This document shows, piece after piece, positions 25,101 through 34,152 of a DNA stretch of 53,721 nt. Position numbers and translations under genes: made by a program. The notes under the pieces were generated by a model. The model searched no databases. It was not told the origin of the DNA and saw only the letters and a list, made by a program, of their open reading frames with translations. Origin of the DNA: Clostridiales bacterium. GTDB taxonomy: Bacteria; Bacillota; Clostridia; Christensenellales; CAG-314. Each line of letters begins with the position of its first letter. Positions within the stretch are counted from its first letter, which is position 1. Location of the stretch: assembly GCA_004558105.1 (NCBI GenBank), contig SFEB01000003.1:1-53721 (forward strand). Direction: 5' to 3'.

Positions 25101-25309
25101 AGGCGTGCCGGGTGTATGCCGAAAAGATAATAACCGAAGCCTGCCGTCTGATGCGCAGAGGATATATTTCGGTCACTCCCGTTTCTTCGGCATGCGACTA
25201 TTGCCGCGGCAAGGGCGTATGCGGACAGCTTGACACCCGAATAAAAACGGAACGAACTTTTGCGGACGTAAAAACCAAGGACTTTTTGTCAATGACGGAG
25301 GAGGGGTAA
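22187..25309 (+). CDS. addB: AddB subunit of the AddAB helicase-nuclease
   Basis: The protein has 1040 residues from the ATG at 22187, chosen for its ribosome site and position after the promoter. AddB works with AddA to resect double-strand breaks and load recombinase. The N-terminal UvrD-like core is degenerate. The C-terminal PD-(D/E)xK nuclease is visible as GFIDRVDVTEDGKAVVYDYKTG (~850-872). The 4Fe-4S staple is formed by Cys in FFECPFKHF (~720) and three in CDYCRGKGVC (~1002-1011). It is somewhat shorter than B. subtilis AddB (~1166). It is followed by addA with a 3-base gap. Confidence 0.93.
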   Translation: MNVTLICTNTLRAAKTAIDDKLKSLDPTDLDFTNYVIVPDRSTLDAEKALLKHVGGSFNTQVVTFKNLAKRFVAGSALTYLNKQNGILLLSGLAFENADKLTCFSKSYDTDGFADKVYEVVSALKYARINPQELAADDLPSSLKNKLEDVRLLYSAYVEATKDRFFDSADTLERLTDCLTAERIGNCRFYLYDFLSFTAQEKAVLARLVTNGKSVTVATVADDRANRASVIDNAVALAVKEVCGVVGCEFKKEFFTDHASFFTKKLSSALFFNSPIRAVDLPDGTVTVVSSPSIDEECLALAKFVRNHVREGGLYKDVKVVCSDVSQYAYALNRRFGDYSVPFYLDEKTSLDKTVAAEYLTSFLDCHLANFDIEKILRFAKNPLFETNVSAFETFAREYNVNFNYDEFDIGKENAFFADADATRAKIKEFVCDVTVPKAARAADYVEILKKIVVEHDIVKKTETYSERLKGYGYQREAEILSQAQAKIDEVLGQVTEIFGNTEMDLKRFIVGLTSSLASQTISVLPTKNDCVFVSNLDKGKDHDVKVLAVLGANESELPKVYKNCALLSDKNIEDLSKRGLSVEISLEQKNRQEKFSLFNLLCEPVDKLYVSYKTKNGKEEVRPSAFVSVVKKCFNVKESLPVFAEDKKTVLNKAILARTALKEGKTIDADRKVCFKLMGEEAKVYDVFESEVKEVENGEKLFFKGDEFSVTRIERFFECPFKHFLADGLKLKEQKTADFNAADFGNVLHEVFDRFVTRLKSHPDAQPCDAEVIFDSVMQEERNRAFLRTAKGKAVIARLRKEAVFHCGNIKREIENGEFRPLRTEFEFCKKDGTAPKFVVDGKEYFLKGFIDRVDVTEDGKAVVYDYKTGNPRFTEKLLYGGLKLQLYTYASAVKGLNYEPVGCFYYRVSNSAVGKQQKLIGRAVNDIATLKRIDGTVRDGEKSDFLGVSLTKAGEINAQQKVWITEEEFEACRVYAEKIITEACRLMRRGYISVTPVSSACDYCRGKGVCGQLDTRIKTERTFADVKTKDFLSMTEEG

Positions 25310-25312
25310 ACG

Positions 25313-28300
25313 GTGGAAGAAACTAAAAAACCCGTCGAAAAACAAAACGACGACATGTATACCTTCGCGCAAAGACAAGCGTTGGATATTACTAAAAAAA
25401 ATAATCTTCTCGTCAGCGCGTCTGCCGGGACGGGTAAAACCACCGTGATGGTGGAGAGAATAAAAAGACTGATAGAGAATAAGCACGAAAAACTGAAAAA
25501 AATGCTTATCGTCACCTTTACCAAACTTGCCGCTGCGGAGATGAAGGACAAGTTGTACAATAAACTTCTTTCTTCCGACAACGAATACGCGCGCGAGCAG
25601 GGCGAGAGCGTGGACGAAAGCAGTATAGGCACCATTCATTCCTTTTGTTCGGACGTCGTACGCGAGTATTTTTACGTTGTCGGCATCGACCCGAATTTCG
25701 CCATATTGGAGGAAACCGAAAGCAGAAAACTGTACGACAAAGCAGTCGAGACGGTGTTTGAGAGGCGTTACAGGACGGACGAAAGTTTTTGTGAGCTGGT
25801 AGAAGCGTTTTCTCGTGACAGAGAGGACAATACGTTGCGTGACAACGTCGGAACTTTGCATAATTTTTTAAGCGGAATAGTCGATCTGGAAAAGTGGTTT
25901 GACGACACGCTGGCAAAAAACACGTCCGAAACGATACAAGGCCGTTTCAACTCGTACGTTATTCGTCGTACAAAAGAGATTAAAGATAAAATTTACGATT
26001 TATCTTTGGCGTTTGCGAAAGCAGGCGCGGATTTTTACGTCGAAAAACTTGAAGAATTACGCCAGAAATTTACGGCTAACGACAAATGCGATTTATCAAA
26101 AAATCTCTCCTTTTTCGACGATTATAAAAAACCGACGTTAAGAGGCTGTTCCTCCGCGACCTTCAAATGCGACGAGCAGATAAAAACGCGGTTGCTCAAC
26201 GAGTTCGATCGGCTGACGGACGAAGTCGGCGTTTTCGTTAAAGATGTAAAAAAAATAAAAAACGCCGACGCCTCGCAGGAAGGGGACGCGATAAACGTGG
26301 CGCAGTGTAAAAAACTCATTTCCGTTACGTTGGAAGCCGAAAGGGAGTTTGCGACGGCAAAAAGAGAAAAGAACGTTCTGGATTTTTCCGATCTGGAAAA
26401 AATGACGCTTACAATATTAAAAAACACGGACGCGTTGGAACAGATAAGACAACGTTACGACTATATTTTCGTCGACGAATATCAGGACGTAAACGGCGTA
26501 CAGGAGGAGATAGTAGAACTCTTATCGCGCGGCGACAATCTTTTTACGGTAGGCGACGTCAAGCAAAGCATTTACGGTTTCCGTCAGGCGAGTCCCGAAA
26601 TTTTTGCCGACAAGGCGAGAAGATATCTGTCCGCACCCGACGCAAACAAAGTGGTGTATATGAACGACAACTTCCGTTGCAACGGCGATATAGTAGGTTT
26701 TGTAAACGCCGTATTCGACGGAGTTATGACCGAAGAGTTCGGAAACGAGGATTATCACAACAACGGCAAACTCGTCGCCACCCGGACGGAAAGGATAGAC
26801 GATTGTCGTCCGCCCGTTGAAGTCTGCTGGATTTGTAACGATAATCAGGTCGGCAATACGCCTCCTTCCTCCGTCTACGATATCACGGCGGAACAAGAAG
26901 AAGTTTTCAGCGGCGACAAAGCGCAGGGTATATACGTAGCGCAAAGAATAAAACGGCTTGTCGGTACGGTCAACGCCGACGGTTCGGTCGTTGGTTTCGG
27001 CGATATCGTGATATTGACCAGAAGTACCAGGACGGGTGCGCAGGAAATATACAAACAACTTCTTTACAACGGTATTCCCGCAACGATAAAAGCCGAAGGG
27101 GACGTTTCGTCCAAAGAAATAAGCGATTTGCTGGCGTTTTTTAAGGTATTGAACAACAATTACGACGATTACGCCCTTGCCGAGGTGATGACGGGAGGAA
27201 TAGGCGGTTTTACCTTCGGAGAAATGGCAAAACTTGCGCAAAACAGCGACAAACCGTCGTTTTGGCAAAAAGTAAACGCCTATGCGGAAACGGAGGAAAA
27301 CGCCGACGAAACGGTCGTAAAAAAATGTCGGAGACTGATAGAATTGATTTCGCGCTACACCGATTTGAAGTCGGTACTCAAAGTGGGACAATTATTACTT
27401 CGCCTTATGGATGAGACGGAATACGAAAAGTACGTTCTGGCGTTACCCGACGGGCAGATACGACAGTCAAAACTTTTTGCTTTTGCCGGAAAGGTTAACG
27501 GCATGACGGTGGACGAGGTATTGGAAACTTCTTTTAAGGAAGAAGATTTTGCCGTCGGTTCTGCCGACGCGGACAAGGTTGTGAGAATAATGACCATACA
27601 CGGGTCCAAAGGGTTGGAATTCGACGTGGTGTTTCTGGTGGGAGTCGAAAAAACCTTCATCGGCGGCTTACGCGATTCGGCTACCGTCGTCCTTCACAAA
27701 GACGGCGGCTTGTCGGTTAAACACTCCGCGGCGGCGGAAGAAAGAGAAAGCCAGCGAGAACGATTTATCAAGATGCTTATCGATAAAAAAGATAAGGAAG
27801 AAGAATTGCGCTTGTTGTACGTAGCCGCCACCCGTGCTAAGAAAAAACTCGTCGTAGTGACGACGGCGGACAAAGAGCCGGAAAAAAGATATTCCGTCGG
27901 CGATTCTGCAAACTGTATGCTGGATTGGATAGCGCACGGGTTGCACCGTCTGAAAGGTTCCGACGGTTGCATGGTGGAAAAAGTGCTTACTTCGGGGCTT
28001 ATTGAAAGAAAGGAAAAACGGATCTCCGTTGACCTTGAGTTGACGAAAGAGGAAGAAAAACTGTCGGAAGAATACGTCGGACAAACGGAATGGAAGTATA
28101 CTTATACCGACGACCTGCAATTACCTCTTAAAGTGGTGTCAAGCAAACTGGATTCGTTGGCGGAAGGATTTAACGAGGACGAGAACGAAACGCCGGTAAA
28201 AACGGTACCCGTGGTTCGGATTGACGATCTTGCGCAGGAAGAAGATTCCGTCGACCGTGCGGAAATAGGCACGGCGTACCACAAGGTATTAGAAAAAACG

Positions 28301-28741
28301 GACTTTTCACGTCCGACGGCGGAGAGTATTAAAGATAGTATCGATTGCCTCGTGAAGGAAGGGTATATCGGCGAAGTAACGGCGGAAAAAATCGACGTCG
28401 GTGCGTTGCTCAGAGCCACATCCAATCCGGAATTCCAAGCGTTGACGGCAGGCGGAAAAGTATATCGGGAAATGCCGTTTTTGTCTGCTTTGCCTTACCG
28501 CGATTTGTTTGGAGAAGGGAGCAGTCAGGAGATAATGGTGCAAGGCGTCATCGACTTGTTGGTGATAAAGGACGGGTGCGCGTTCGTGGTGGACTACAAG
28601 GTCACCCGTGTTCCGAAAAAAATAAAAACGCACTATCAGCGACAACTTAACAGTTATCGTTTGGCGGTGGAAAAATACTTAAAAGTCCCCACCCGTGCTT
28701 TCGTTTTGTCTGTTCTGGACGGAAATCTGATAGAAATGTAG
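25313..28741 (+). CDS. addA: AddA subunit of the AddAB helicase-nuclease
   Basis: The protein has 1142 residues. It is the SF1A motor of the AddAB end-resection complex: Walker A SASAGTGKTT (~36-45), Walker B VDEYQDVNGVQ (~388), late helicase motifs MTIHGSKGLEFDVVFLVG and YVAATRAKKKLVV, and a C-terminal nuclease with GVIDLLV…FVVDYKVTR (~1080-1098). The start is GTG at 25313, preceded by the strong ribosome site GGAGGAGGGG within the end of addB, so the two subunits are made in step. It is slightly shorter than the usual ~1230 residues. Confidence 0.95.
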   Translation: MEETKKPVEKQNDDMYTFAQRQALDITKKNNLLVSASAGTGKTTVMVERIKRLIENKHEKLKKMLIVTFTKLAAAEMKDKLYNKLLSSDNEYAREQGESVDESSIGTIHSFCSDVVREYFYVVGIDPNFAILEETESRKLYDKAVETVFERRYRTDESFCELVEAFSRDREDNTLRDNVGTLHNFLSGIVDLEKWFDDTLAKNTSETIQGRFNSYVIRRTKEIKDKIYDLSLAFAKAGADFYVEKLEELRQKFTANDKCDLSKNLSFFDDYKKPTLRGCSSATFKCDEQIKTRLLNEFDRLTDEVGVFVKDVKKIKNADASQEGDAINVAQCKKLISVTLEAEREFATAKREKNVLDFSDLEKMTLTILKNTDALEQIRQRYDYIFVDEYQDVNGVQEEIVELLSRGDNLFTVGDVKQSIYGFRQASPEIFADKARRYLSAPDANKVVYMNDNFRCNGDIVGFVNAVFDGVMTEEFGNEDYHNNGKLVATRTERIDDCRPPVEVCWICNDNQVGNTPPSSVYDITAEQEEVFSGDKAQGIYVAQRIKRLVGTVNADGSVVGFGDIVILTRSTRTGAQEIYKQLLYNGIPATIKAEGDVSSKEISDLLAFFKVLNNNYDDYALAEVMTGGIGGFTFGEMAKLAQNSDKPSFWQKVNAYAETEENADETVVKKCRRLIELISRYTDLKSVLKVGQLLLRLMDETEYEKYVLALPDGQIRQSKLFAFAGKVNGMTVDEVLETSFKEEDFAVGSADADKVVRIMTIHGSKGLEFDVVFLVGVEKTFIGGLRDSATVVLHKDGGLSVKHSAAAEERESQRERFIKMLIDKKDKEEELRLLYVAATRAKKKLVVVTTADKEPEKRYSVGDSANCMLDWIAHGLHRLKGSDGCMVEKVLTSGLIERKEKRISVDLELTKEEEKLSEEYVGQTEWKYTYTDDLQLPLKVVSSKLDSLAEGFNEDENETPVKTVPVVRIDDLAQEEDSVDRAEIGTAYHKVLEKTDFSRPTAESIKDSIDCLVKEGYIGEVTAEKIDVGALLRATSNPEFQALTAGGKVYREMPFLSALPYRDLFGEGSSQEIMVQGVIDLLVIKDGCAFVVDYKVTRVPKKIKTHYQRQLNSYRLAVEKYLKVPTRAFVLSVLDGNLIEM

Positions 28742-28813
28742 TTGTCAAACAGAATATTTCGTTATTCGCCACCGATTAGCAGTACGGCGGTAAGATAAAA
28801 CTATATAAAGCCG

Positions 28814-28840
28814 AAAAGCACCCCGAGGGGTGCTTTTTTG
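28814..28840. terminator. Terminator between addA and the minus-strand nucleosidase-like gene
   Basis: The stem AAAAGCACCCC/GGGGTGCTTTT with a GA centre (functionally a CGAG loop) and a T-run belongs to the recurring CACCCC terminator type. Confidence 0.9.
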
Positions 28841-28854
28841 TCTTTTGGTATATT

Positions 28855-30018
28855 CTATTTGCACGGACGGGGTGTAAAAAGAATTTTACCCTCTGCGCCC
28901 GTTACGGTCATAACGATTATAAATTTAAAGCACGGCAGAGTATGCAAAACGTTGGTCATAAACTTGTTGTATGCGCTTTGTTCTGCCGTCATGTCCGGAG
29001 TTTCGGTTAAATCGAGTCGGTCCACGGGGAGGCTGTACGCTTCGCCGCTGAGAAAGGCAGAAGTAGTCGTTTTACCCGTTTTAAGTTGTTTTGTTTCGCC
29101 CGTAATCGCTAAAGTTGCGTCTTGGGCGGGGTTAAGAAAAAATGCCGTACGGTCGTCCGGATTGGCAATGACGGCTATGGTTTTGGTACCGAAAGTAAAG
29201 ACGCGGTAAAACACTTCCGCCACCGCCTGTTGCCCTTCGACGAGAGCGAAAAGCGTGCCTTTGCCGTGGCATAACGCAAAGTTTTTGGCTTGTTCCGCCG
29301 TAAGCGGAACGAAGTACGGACACGTAGACGTGTCGCGGCAGGTTACGGAAATCATTTTAGCGGCAACCTTCAGAGAAAGTTCGTTAGCCGCTACCCGTGC
29401 GGTGGCGTATTCTTCCGCAGTGGTGACGCCCACGTATCCTGCAATGCCCTTTACGATACCGAAGGGTATTTTATTGAGATAAGCAAACTCGCCCACCGTC
29501 GCGCTCATAGAGTCTACGAATTGTACGCCCACGTTAACGAGAGAGGTTTGCATGTCCGCCGTCGGCAGAAAACTGTCGGCGGAAACGAAGGTACCCGTAG
29601 TGTAGGTTACGCACAACTGTTTCGCCGCCCGCCACGCCAGAGCCGTGATAAGGGGAGACGGAGTAAAATACCATCTCGACACGTCGGGCATTGCAAACTG
29701 CAAGCCTCCCGACTGCAAGTAATTGACGTCGTAGGCGAAGGTTCCGCTACCCACCGCAACGGTATTTAATGCGAGGGTTTGATCGAAAGCGAACGCGCTT
29801 CCCGTAAGAATGACGTTATCTATGCAGAATTTTGCATTCAGTTCGGTCAGTTGTTTGGTGACCTTGACCTTTGTTTCGCCCAGACGGCAAAACAGAACTT
29901 TGGTGCAACCCATGTTGACGAGATAATACTCTTCGTCTGCCGAACAAAAACTTTTTAAAATCTGTTCCTTGGTAAAAGGTAAACGATTGTCGGCACCTTC
30001 AAATATTACTGCGAGCAA
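28855..30018 (-). CDS. MTA/SAH-nucleosidase-fold protein with altered catalytic residues
   Basis: The protein has 387 residues from a TTG at 30018. The ribosome site GAGGAGG is eight bases before that TTG and directly abuts an in-frame GTG at 30027, so TTG is preferred. Residues 1-220 follow the Pfs/MTAN fold: NVILTGSAFAF where MTAN has VIINTGSAGG, YDVNYL for HDADVT, FVSADSFLP for IVSGDAFI, and NKIPFGIVKGIAG for NVPFVVVRAISD. The catalytic Glu of VEMEA and the Asp of AISD are replaced. The C-terminal ~150 residues are unassigned. It lies 17 bases downstream of the collagen-like gene and shares its promoter, so a spore-surface role is plausible. Nucleoside hydrolysis is doubtful. Confidence 0.65.
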   Translation of the reverse strand: MLAVIFEGADNRLPFTKEQILKSFCSADEEYYLVNMGCTKVLFCRLGETKVKVTKQLTELNAKFCIDNVILTGSAFAFDQTLALNTVAVGSGTFAYDVNYLQSGGLQFAMPDVSRWYFTPSPLITALAWRAAKQLCVTYTTGTFVSADSFLPTADMQTSLVNVGVQFVDSMSATVGEFAYLNKIPFGIVKGIAGYVGVTTAEEYATARVAANELSLKVAAKMISVTCRDTSTCPYFVPLTAEQAKNFALCHGKGTLFALVEGQQAVAEVFYRVFTFGTKTIAVIANPDDRTAFFLNPAQDATLAITGETKQLKTGKTTTSAFLSGEAYSLPVDRLDLTETPDMTAEQSAYNKFMTNVLHTLPCFKFIIVMTVTGAEGKILFTPRPCK

Positions 30019-30035
30019 TAAACTCACCTCCTCGG

Positions 30036-30788
30036 TCAGGTCGTCAGCCTCGACACCGTGATAAACGCGTTGTCGTAATTGACTGTGTTTGCCGTGGGAT
30101 TGTGAATTGCAAGCGTGCTGGCAGCCGCCTCGGTGATTAACAGAGTTTTGCTTACGTTGCCCGCAACGGTAGTCGTTGCGTAATTGGTCAATTCGCTGTT
30201 GGTAAGAGCGACGCCGTTAACGTAGAGTTCGACGCCCATTACCGTGCCGTCGACAGGCGTACCCGTGCCGCCGTAACTGACGAGGAAAGTGCCTGCAGGG
30301 ATAATTACGTTATTACCCGATACCGACATCGTAGTGTCGGGAGTGGCGGTTACGAGAGTAATCGGAAGCGGAATCTGCGCGCCCGTGGCAACCGTCTGGG
30401 TTCCGCTTTCGGCGTAGAGCGAGTCGTTTAATCCCGGCTCTCCCTGCGGTCCCTGTGGCCCAGTAGCGCCCGTTGCGCCGGTAGCGCCTGTTGCACCCGT
30501 CGGACCTTGAGGACCTTGTGGTCCCTGCGGCCCTTGAGGCCCTTGCGGTCCCGTAGCACCTGTCGCACCCGTAGCACCTGTCGCACCCGTAGCGCCGGTA
30601 GCGCCCGTTGCTCCCGTTTCGCCCTGAGGACCTTGCGGACCTTGTGGACCCGTTGCGCCTTGCGGACCGGTAAAACCTCTGGGCCCCTGAGGACCCATCG
30701 GCCCCTGAGGCCCCTGAGGACCTATGCAGCAGCATTGAACGCGCGGACATCTGCAATTATTTAAATCGTTACAAAAGTTAAAGCACAT
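30036..30788 (-). CDS. Collagen-like protein with BclA-type C-terminal domain
   Basis: The protein has 250 residues from the ATG at 30788, chosen for AAGGAGG before it. The first ~20 residues are cysteine-rich (Cys at 2, 6, 12, 14, 19-21 approximately) with no export signal. About 32 Gly-X-Y triplets follow (~22-118), mostly GPQ and GAT, forming a triple helix. The last ~130 residues are beta-rich and resemble the trimerising C-terminal head of exosporium glycoproteins (ATPDTTMSVSGNNVIIPAGT). Such proteins form hair-like spore surface filaments. Thr-rich GAT triplets are typical O-glycosylation sites. The promoter looks sigma-K-like. Confidence 0.9.
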   Translation of the reverse strand: MCFNFCNDLNNCRCPRVQCCCIGPQGPQGPMGPQGPRGFTGPQGATGPQGPQGPQGETGATGATGATGATGATGATGATGPQGPQGPQGPQGPQGPTGATGATGATGATGPQGPQGEPGLNDSLYAESGTQTVATGAQIPLPITLVTATPDTTMSVSGNNVIIPAGTFLVSYGGTGTPVDGTVMGVELYVNGVALTNSELTNYATTTVAGNVSKTLLITEAAASTLAIHNPTANTVNYDNAFITVSRLTT

Positions 30789-30844
30789 ATTTTTTACCTC
30801 CTTGGTGATATGTAAAGTCAGGCGAGGTAAAAACTTGCTCAAAG

Positions 30845-30872
30845 TATCGTATGCTTTTTTTTGTCAAAAAGT
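30845..30872 (-). promoter_or_regulatory. Sigma-K-like (late mother-cell) promoter of the collagen-like operon
   Basis: On the minus strand the bases AC (30871-30872), 17 bases, then CATACGATA (30845-30853) match the sigma-K consensus AC-N17-CATAnnnTA. A sigma-A reading is poor: TTGACA is present at 30862-30867, but the best -10 (TACTTT) is only 15 bases away. Confidence 0.5.
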
Positions 30873-30928
30873 TATCGATGCGTTTCCGTCGCCGTCAAGT
30901 GACGGATATAGGCGCAAGAGGCGGTCGG

Positions 30929-33900
30929 TTACAGCGCGCGTATAGATTCTACGGGCGGCTTTTTGGCGGCGACCATGACGGGGAAAATCGTTGCTATAAA
31001 CGACACGAACAGAGCGATGGCAAAGATAATTCCGACGTTTATCAATCCGAAATTAAAGATAGAGAATTTGATAAAAGTATCGCTTAACGCCTTATTCAAA
31101 GCCAGACAGCCGATTCCCGACAGTATCGACGCGCCCACAAAGCAAATCGAAGTGATGATAGCCGCTTCGGAGAAGAAGATTTTAAAGACGTCCACGCCGC
31201 GCGCGCCCACGGCGCGCAAAATGCCGATATCTTTTCGTTTTGCGGCTATCGAAACGGAAATAAAGTTAAACAGCATCAATGCGGAGAAGACCGCCAGAAC
31301 GCAACCTATAATGAGGAAAACCGTTTTGATCGAGTCCACCATATCCGCGATACCGTTGGCAGATTCGTAGAGCGAGTTGTTCATGTAGCGGGAAGTGCCC
31401 TGGTCAACCAAAGCCGTCAGCATAAACTCCGTTTGCTCCAAAGCGTTGTCCGTAAGGGTGATCAGGTGGTCGTATCTGGCGTCCGCCGGCACGACGTAAT
31501 CGGTGAAGGTTTCGTTTACCCAGCTGTAACTGTAACCGTCCGAGTGGTAAGGAGAAGCCACTTCGTAGTCGGATATAAGGCTTTCGCTGACGATGAAAAG
31601 GTTAGAAGAGTCGTACGCCGCCGAGGACATATATACTCCGCCGAAGCTAAGGGCAGAACCGTTACCGTACATATTGTAAACGTACTGTTTTCCGAGCTCG
31701 GGACATTCGGCAAGTACGGTTTCGGTTATCGTTTTTACGTCGTTGCCCGGCGAAGCGATGGCGGAAAAACGTTTAAAATTCTTGCTTACGTTTTTCAATC
31801 TGTCGTAAGCGGAGATGAACTCGGCAAATTCCGATTTTTCGGTTTCGTTTAAAGAAGAGTATTCTTCGTATAACCAACTCGCCTGCTCCATAACGGAATT
31901 GAAGTTGATATAAAACCGATCGTAGTCGACGGTAAAGGTATCGTTATCGAGTTTGTTCCCGTTATTGTCGAATATCAGGAATTTTTTCGCATTGTTTTTG
32001 ACCGTATCCGCAGTATAGTACCCCACTTGGGAGTACTCGGATATTTCGTAATCCTTTAAATCCTCTGCGTCGATGGCAAAAGGAAAGAATTGTATGCCGT
32101 AACCGTACAAGGGTTGGACGTATTCGTACACGGGTTGTTCGAGAACGTCGACGTAGGCGTCGTAAAATTCGTCCGACACGAAGCAGACGGAGGAAAAGCC
32201 GTAAGAGATAATTTCTTCAAATTCCGTTTTCAGCTCCTGAAGCGTTCTTCTTTCGATACCCGACGTGTCGCCGGCGAGTACGTTGTATTTTTCAGGGACG
32301 GCAATATCGTAAACGCCCGTTATTTTCAACTCTACTTTTTCACCGGATTCATAGGAAGATATGCGAAGGGTTTTGCCTATTAAATTCTGCGGTTCCGAGA
32401 TGACTTCAGACGTATTTGCCATATATCCGAAGGTTTTAAACTGACCGTAAACGTAACTCGATACTGCGATTTCGTCTTTTTTTGCAGGGTAATCGCCGGC
32501 AAGAAGACCGAATCCGTTTTTCGCCATATAGTCCTTTCCGCAATCGCTGAAACCGAGAAAAGAAGTTACCGCGCCGTAATATTCGTTCTGTACGTTTCCG
32601 AAATTATTGCCGTAATTGATGCGGTAGTTGCCGTAGTCGAATACGCCGGCAAAGTTAAGTTTGACGTCGTTTTGGTTAAGTCGGGTTAATTCCGACGCTC
32701 CGAAAACGGTATTCATGTCGTAAGTGTATTCGTAATAGTCGTCTTTTTCGCCGGTGTTTTTGTTGTATCGGTAACTTTTATTCGTAACTTCGTACTTTTT
32801 TCCGAGTACTATTGCTTCGTAAGGAGAAGTTTTAAGCGCCGACGCCACGGTGTAGTACGGGTCGTACATCATCATTGTGGAGAGAATGCCGAACATAGTG
32901 AAAGCGATAATTGAAAGTAAGACGGTCAGAACGAGTCTTCCCGGTTTGACTTTAAGTCCGCTTGCGCCCATTTTAAGCGCGCGGCCGGCAGGCAGACGGG
33001 ATTTAATAAACTTGGTTTCGTCCTTTTCGTAAACTTTTTTATTGACCTGTTCGGGTTTCGTTTCGGCAAAGTATTCTTTTTGACCATCGTCGGTGATTTT
33101 GCAGGCTTTTTTTACGTTGGCAACGTCCCGCTCGCCGCTTGCGATGATTAATTCGCCTTTGTTGCTTTTGATGCGGGAAAAAATATATTCCATATCTTTT
33201 TCGGTGATTTTTGACGCGTCGGCTATGCGCAAAGTGTCGTTGCCTATTTCGCTGACGTTCTCCGTAACGTTGCTTGCGCTGTCGTAATTTTTCGTTTCGT
33301 CGGAAATCACCTTGCCGTCGGCAAGTTCTATGATTCTGTCGCCGTACGTCTCGGCAAACTCGCGGTCGTGAGAAACGACTATGACGAGTTTGGTTTTTGA
33401 AAGTTTTTTAAGAGTGTCTAAAACCTGCTTGCCGGTGGCGGAGTCCAGCGCGCCCGTCGGTTCGTCCGCCATCAGTATTTCGGGTTGTTTTATAAGGGCG
33501 CGGGCTATGGCAACTCTTTGTTTCTGACCGCCGGAAAGAGTGTTGGGTTTCCGTTTTCCCAGTCCGTTAAGGTCAACTTCTTTAAGCAGGGCGTCAACCG
33601 ATTCTTTATCGCTCTTTTTCCCTTGCAACTGAAAAGCGAGGGCTACGTTCTGTTCTACGTTGAATTCGTTAAGGATATTGTATTCCTGAAAGATAAAGCC
33701 CACGTAAGTGTTGCGATAACTGTCAAAGTCGGCGGCTGAAAACTTTTTACTGCTTTTGCCCTTGACGATAATTTCGCCGCTGTCAGGAGCGTCCAGACCG
33801 CCAGCCACGTTGAGCAGGGTAGATTTTCCCGAACCGCTTTTGCCCAGAAGAAAAACCATTCCGTACTCCGGAAAGGACAAGGTTACGTCGTCAAGCGCGC

Positions 33901-33958
33901 GCACTGCCACGCCGCCTTTGGTTTTGTAAACTTTGGTTAAATTTTTGATTTCCAGCAT
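30929..33958 (-). CDS. MacB-like ABC protein, fused ATPase and FtsX-type permease
   Basis: The protein has 1009 residues. The N-terminal ABC ATPase (1-225) has Walker A GKSGSGKST (~39-47), signature LSGGQKQR, Walker B ILMADEPTGALD and the His switch VVSHDREF. A ~100-residue linker leads to the first membrane helix (~347-370), a large external domain of ~500 residues, and three helices at the C-terminus (FtsX fold, with ISVSIAAKRKDIGILRAVGA). This is the type VII mechanotransmission layout used for peptide or antibiotic handling, not bulk transport through the membrane. In Bacillota such fusions often accompany two-component sensors; none is adjacent. AAGGAG precedes the ATG. Confidence 0.92.
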   Translation of the reverse strand: MLEIKNLTKVYKTKGGVAVRALDDVTLSFPEYGMVFLLGKSGSGKSTLLNVAGGLDAPDSGEIIVKGKSSKKFSAADFDSYRNTYVGFIFQEYNILNEFNVEQNVALAFQLQGKKSDKESVDALLKEVDLNGLGKRKPNTLSGGQKQRVAIARALIKQPEILMADEPTGALDSATGKQVLDTLKKLSKTKLVIVVSHDREFAETYGDRIIELADGKVISDETKNYDSASNVTENVSEIGNDTLRIADASKITEKDMEYIFSRIKSNKGELIIASGERDVANVKKACKITDDGQKEYFAETKPEQVNKKVYEKDETKFIKSRLPAGRALKMGASGLKVKPGRLVLTVLLSIIAFTMFGILSTMMMYDPYYTVASALKTSPYEAIVLGKKYEVTNKSYRYNKNTGEKDDYYEYTYDMNTVFGASELTRLNQNDVKLNFAGVFDYGNYRINYGNNFGNVQNEYYGAVTSFLGFSDCGKDYMAKNGFGLLAGDYPAKKDEIAVSSYVYGQFKTFGYMANTSEVISEPQNLIGKTLRISSYESGEKVELKITGVYDIAVPEKYNVLAGDTSGIERRTLQELKTEFEEIISYGFSSVCFVSDEFYDAYVDVLEQPVYEYVQPLYGYGIQFFPFAIDAEDLKDYEISEYSQVGYYTADTVKNNAKKFLIFDNNGNKLDNDTFTVDYDRFYINFNSVMEQASWLYEEYSSLNETEKSEFAEFISAYDRLKNVSKNFKRFSAIASPGNDVKTITETVLAECPELGKQYVYNMYGNGSALSFGGVYMSSAAYDSSNLFIVSESLISDYEVASPYHSDGYSYSWVNETFTDYVVPADARYDHLITLTDNALEQTEFMLTALVDQGTSRYMNNSLYESANGIADMVDSIKTVFLIIGCVLAVFSALMLFNFISVSIAAKRKDIGILRAVGARGVDVFKIFFSEAAIITSICFVGASILSGIGCLALNKALSDTFIKFSIFNFGLINVGIIFAIALFVSFIATIFPVMVAAKKPPVESIRAL

Positions 33959-34109
33959 GATTGTACTCCTTCCTTGGTAGGTTGTGAGGTTGTGGCTAAA
34001 ATCTCGTTACTGCATAAATAGGGTTTTTTAGGAGTTTTCGCTCCGAAAACTTTTTTTCATTTTACCATATTTACACGTTTAAATGCAATAGTTGGCGAAA
34101 AGAAAGAAC

Positions 34110-34147
34110 AAAAAAGGCCCTGTCCGTAACGGACAAGACCTTTTTAA
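34110..34147 (-). terminator. Terminator downstream of tRNA-Val
   Basis: GTCCGTTACGGAC forms the core of an imperfect hairpin, followed on the minus strand by a T-run. Confidence 0.8.
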
Positions 34148-34152
34148 GTAAC

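Noticed and set aside
30430..30730. Short tandem repeats resembling a CRISPR or satellite array
   Set aside because: The 9-base periodicity encodes Gly-X-Y triplets of the collagen-like protein; there are no spacers.
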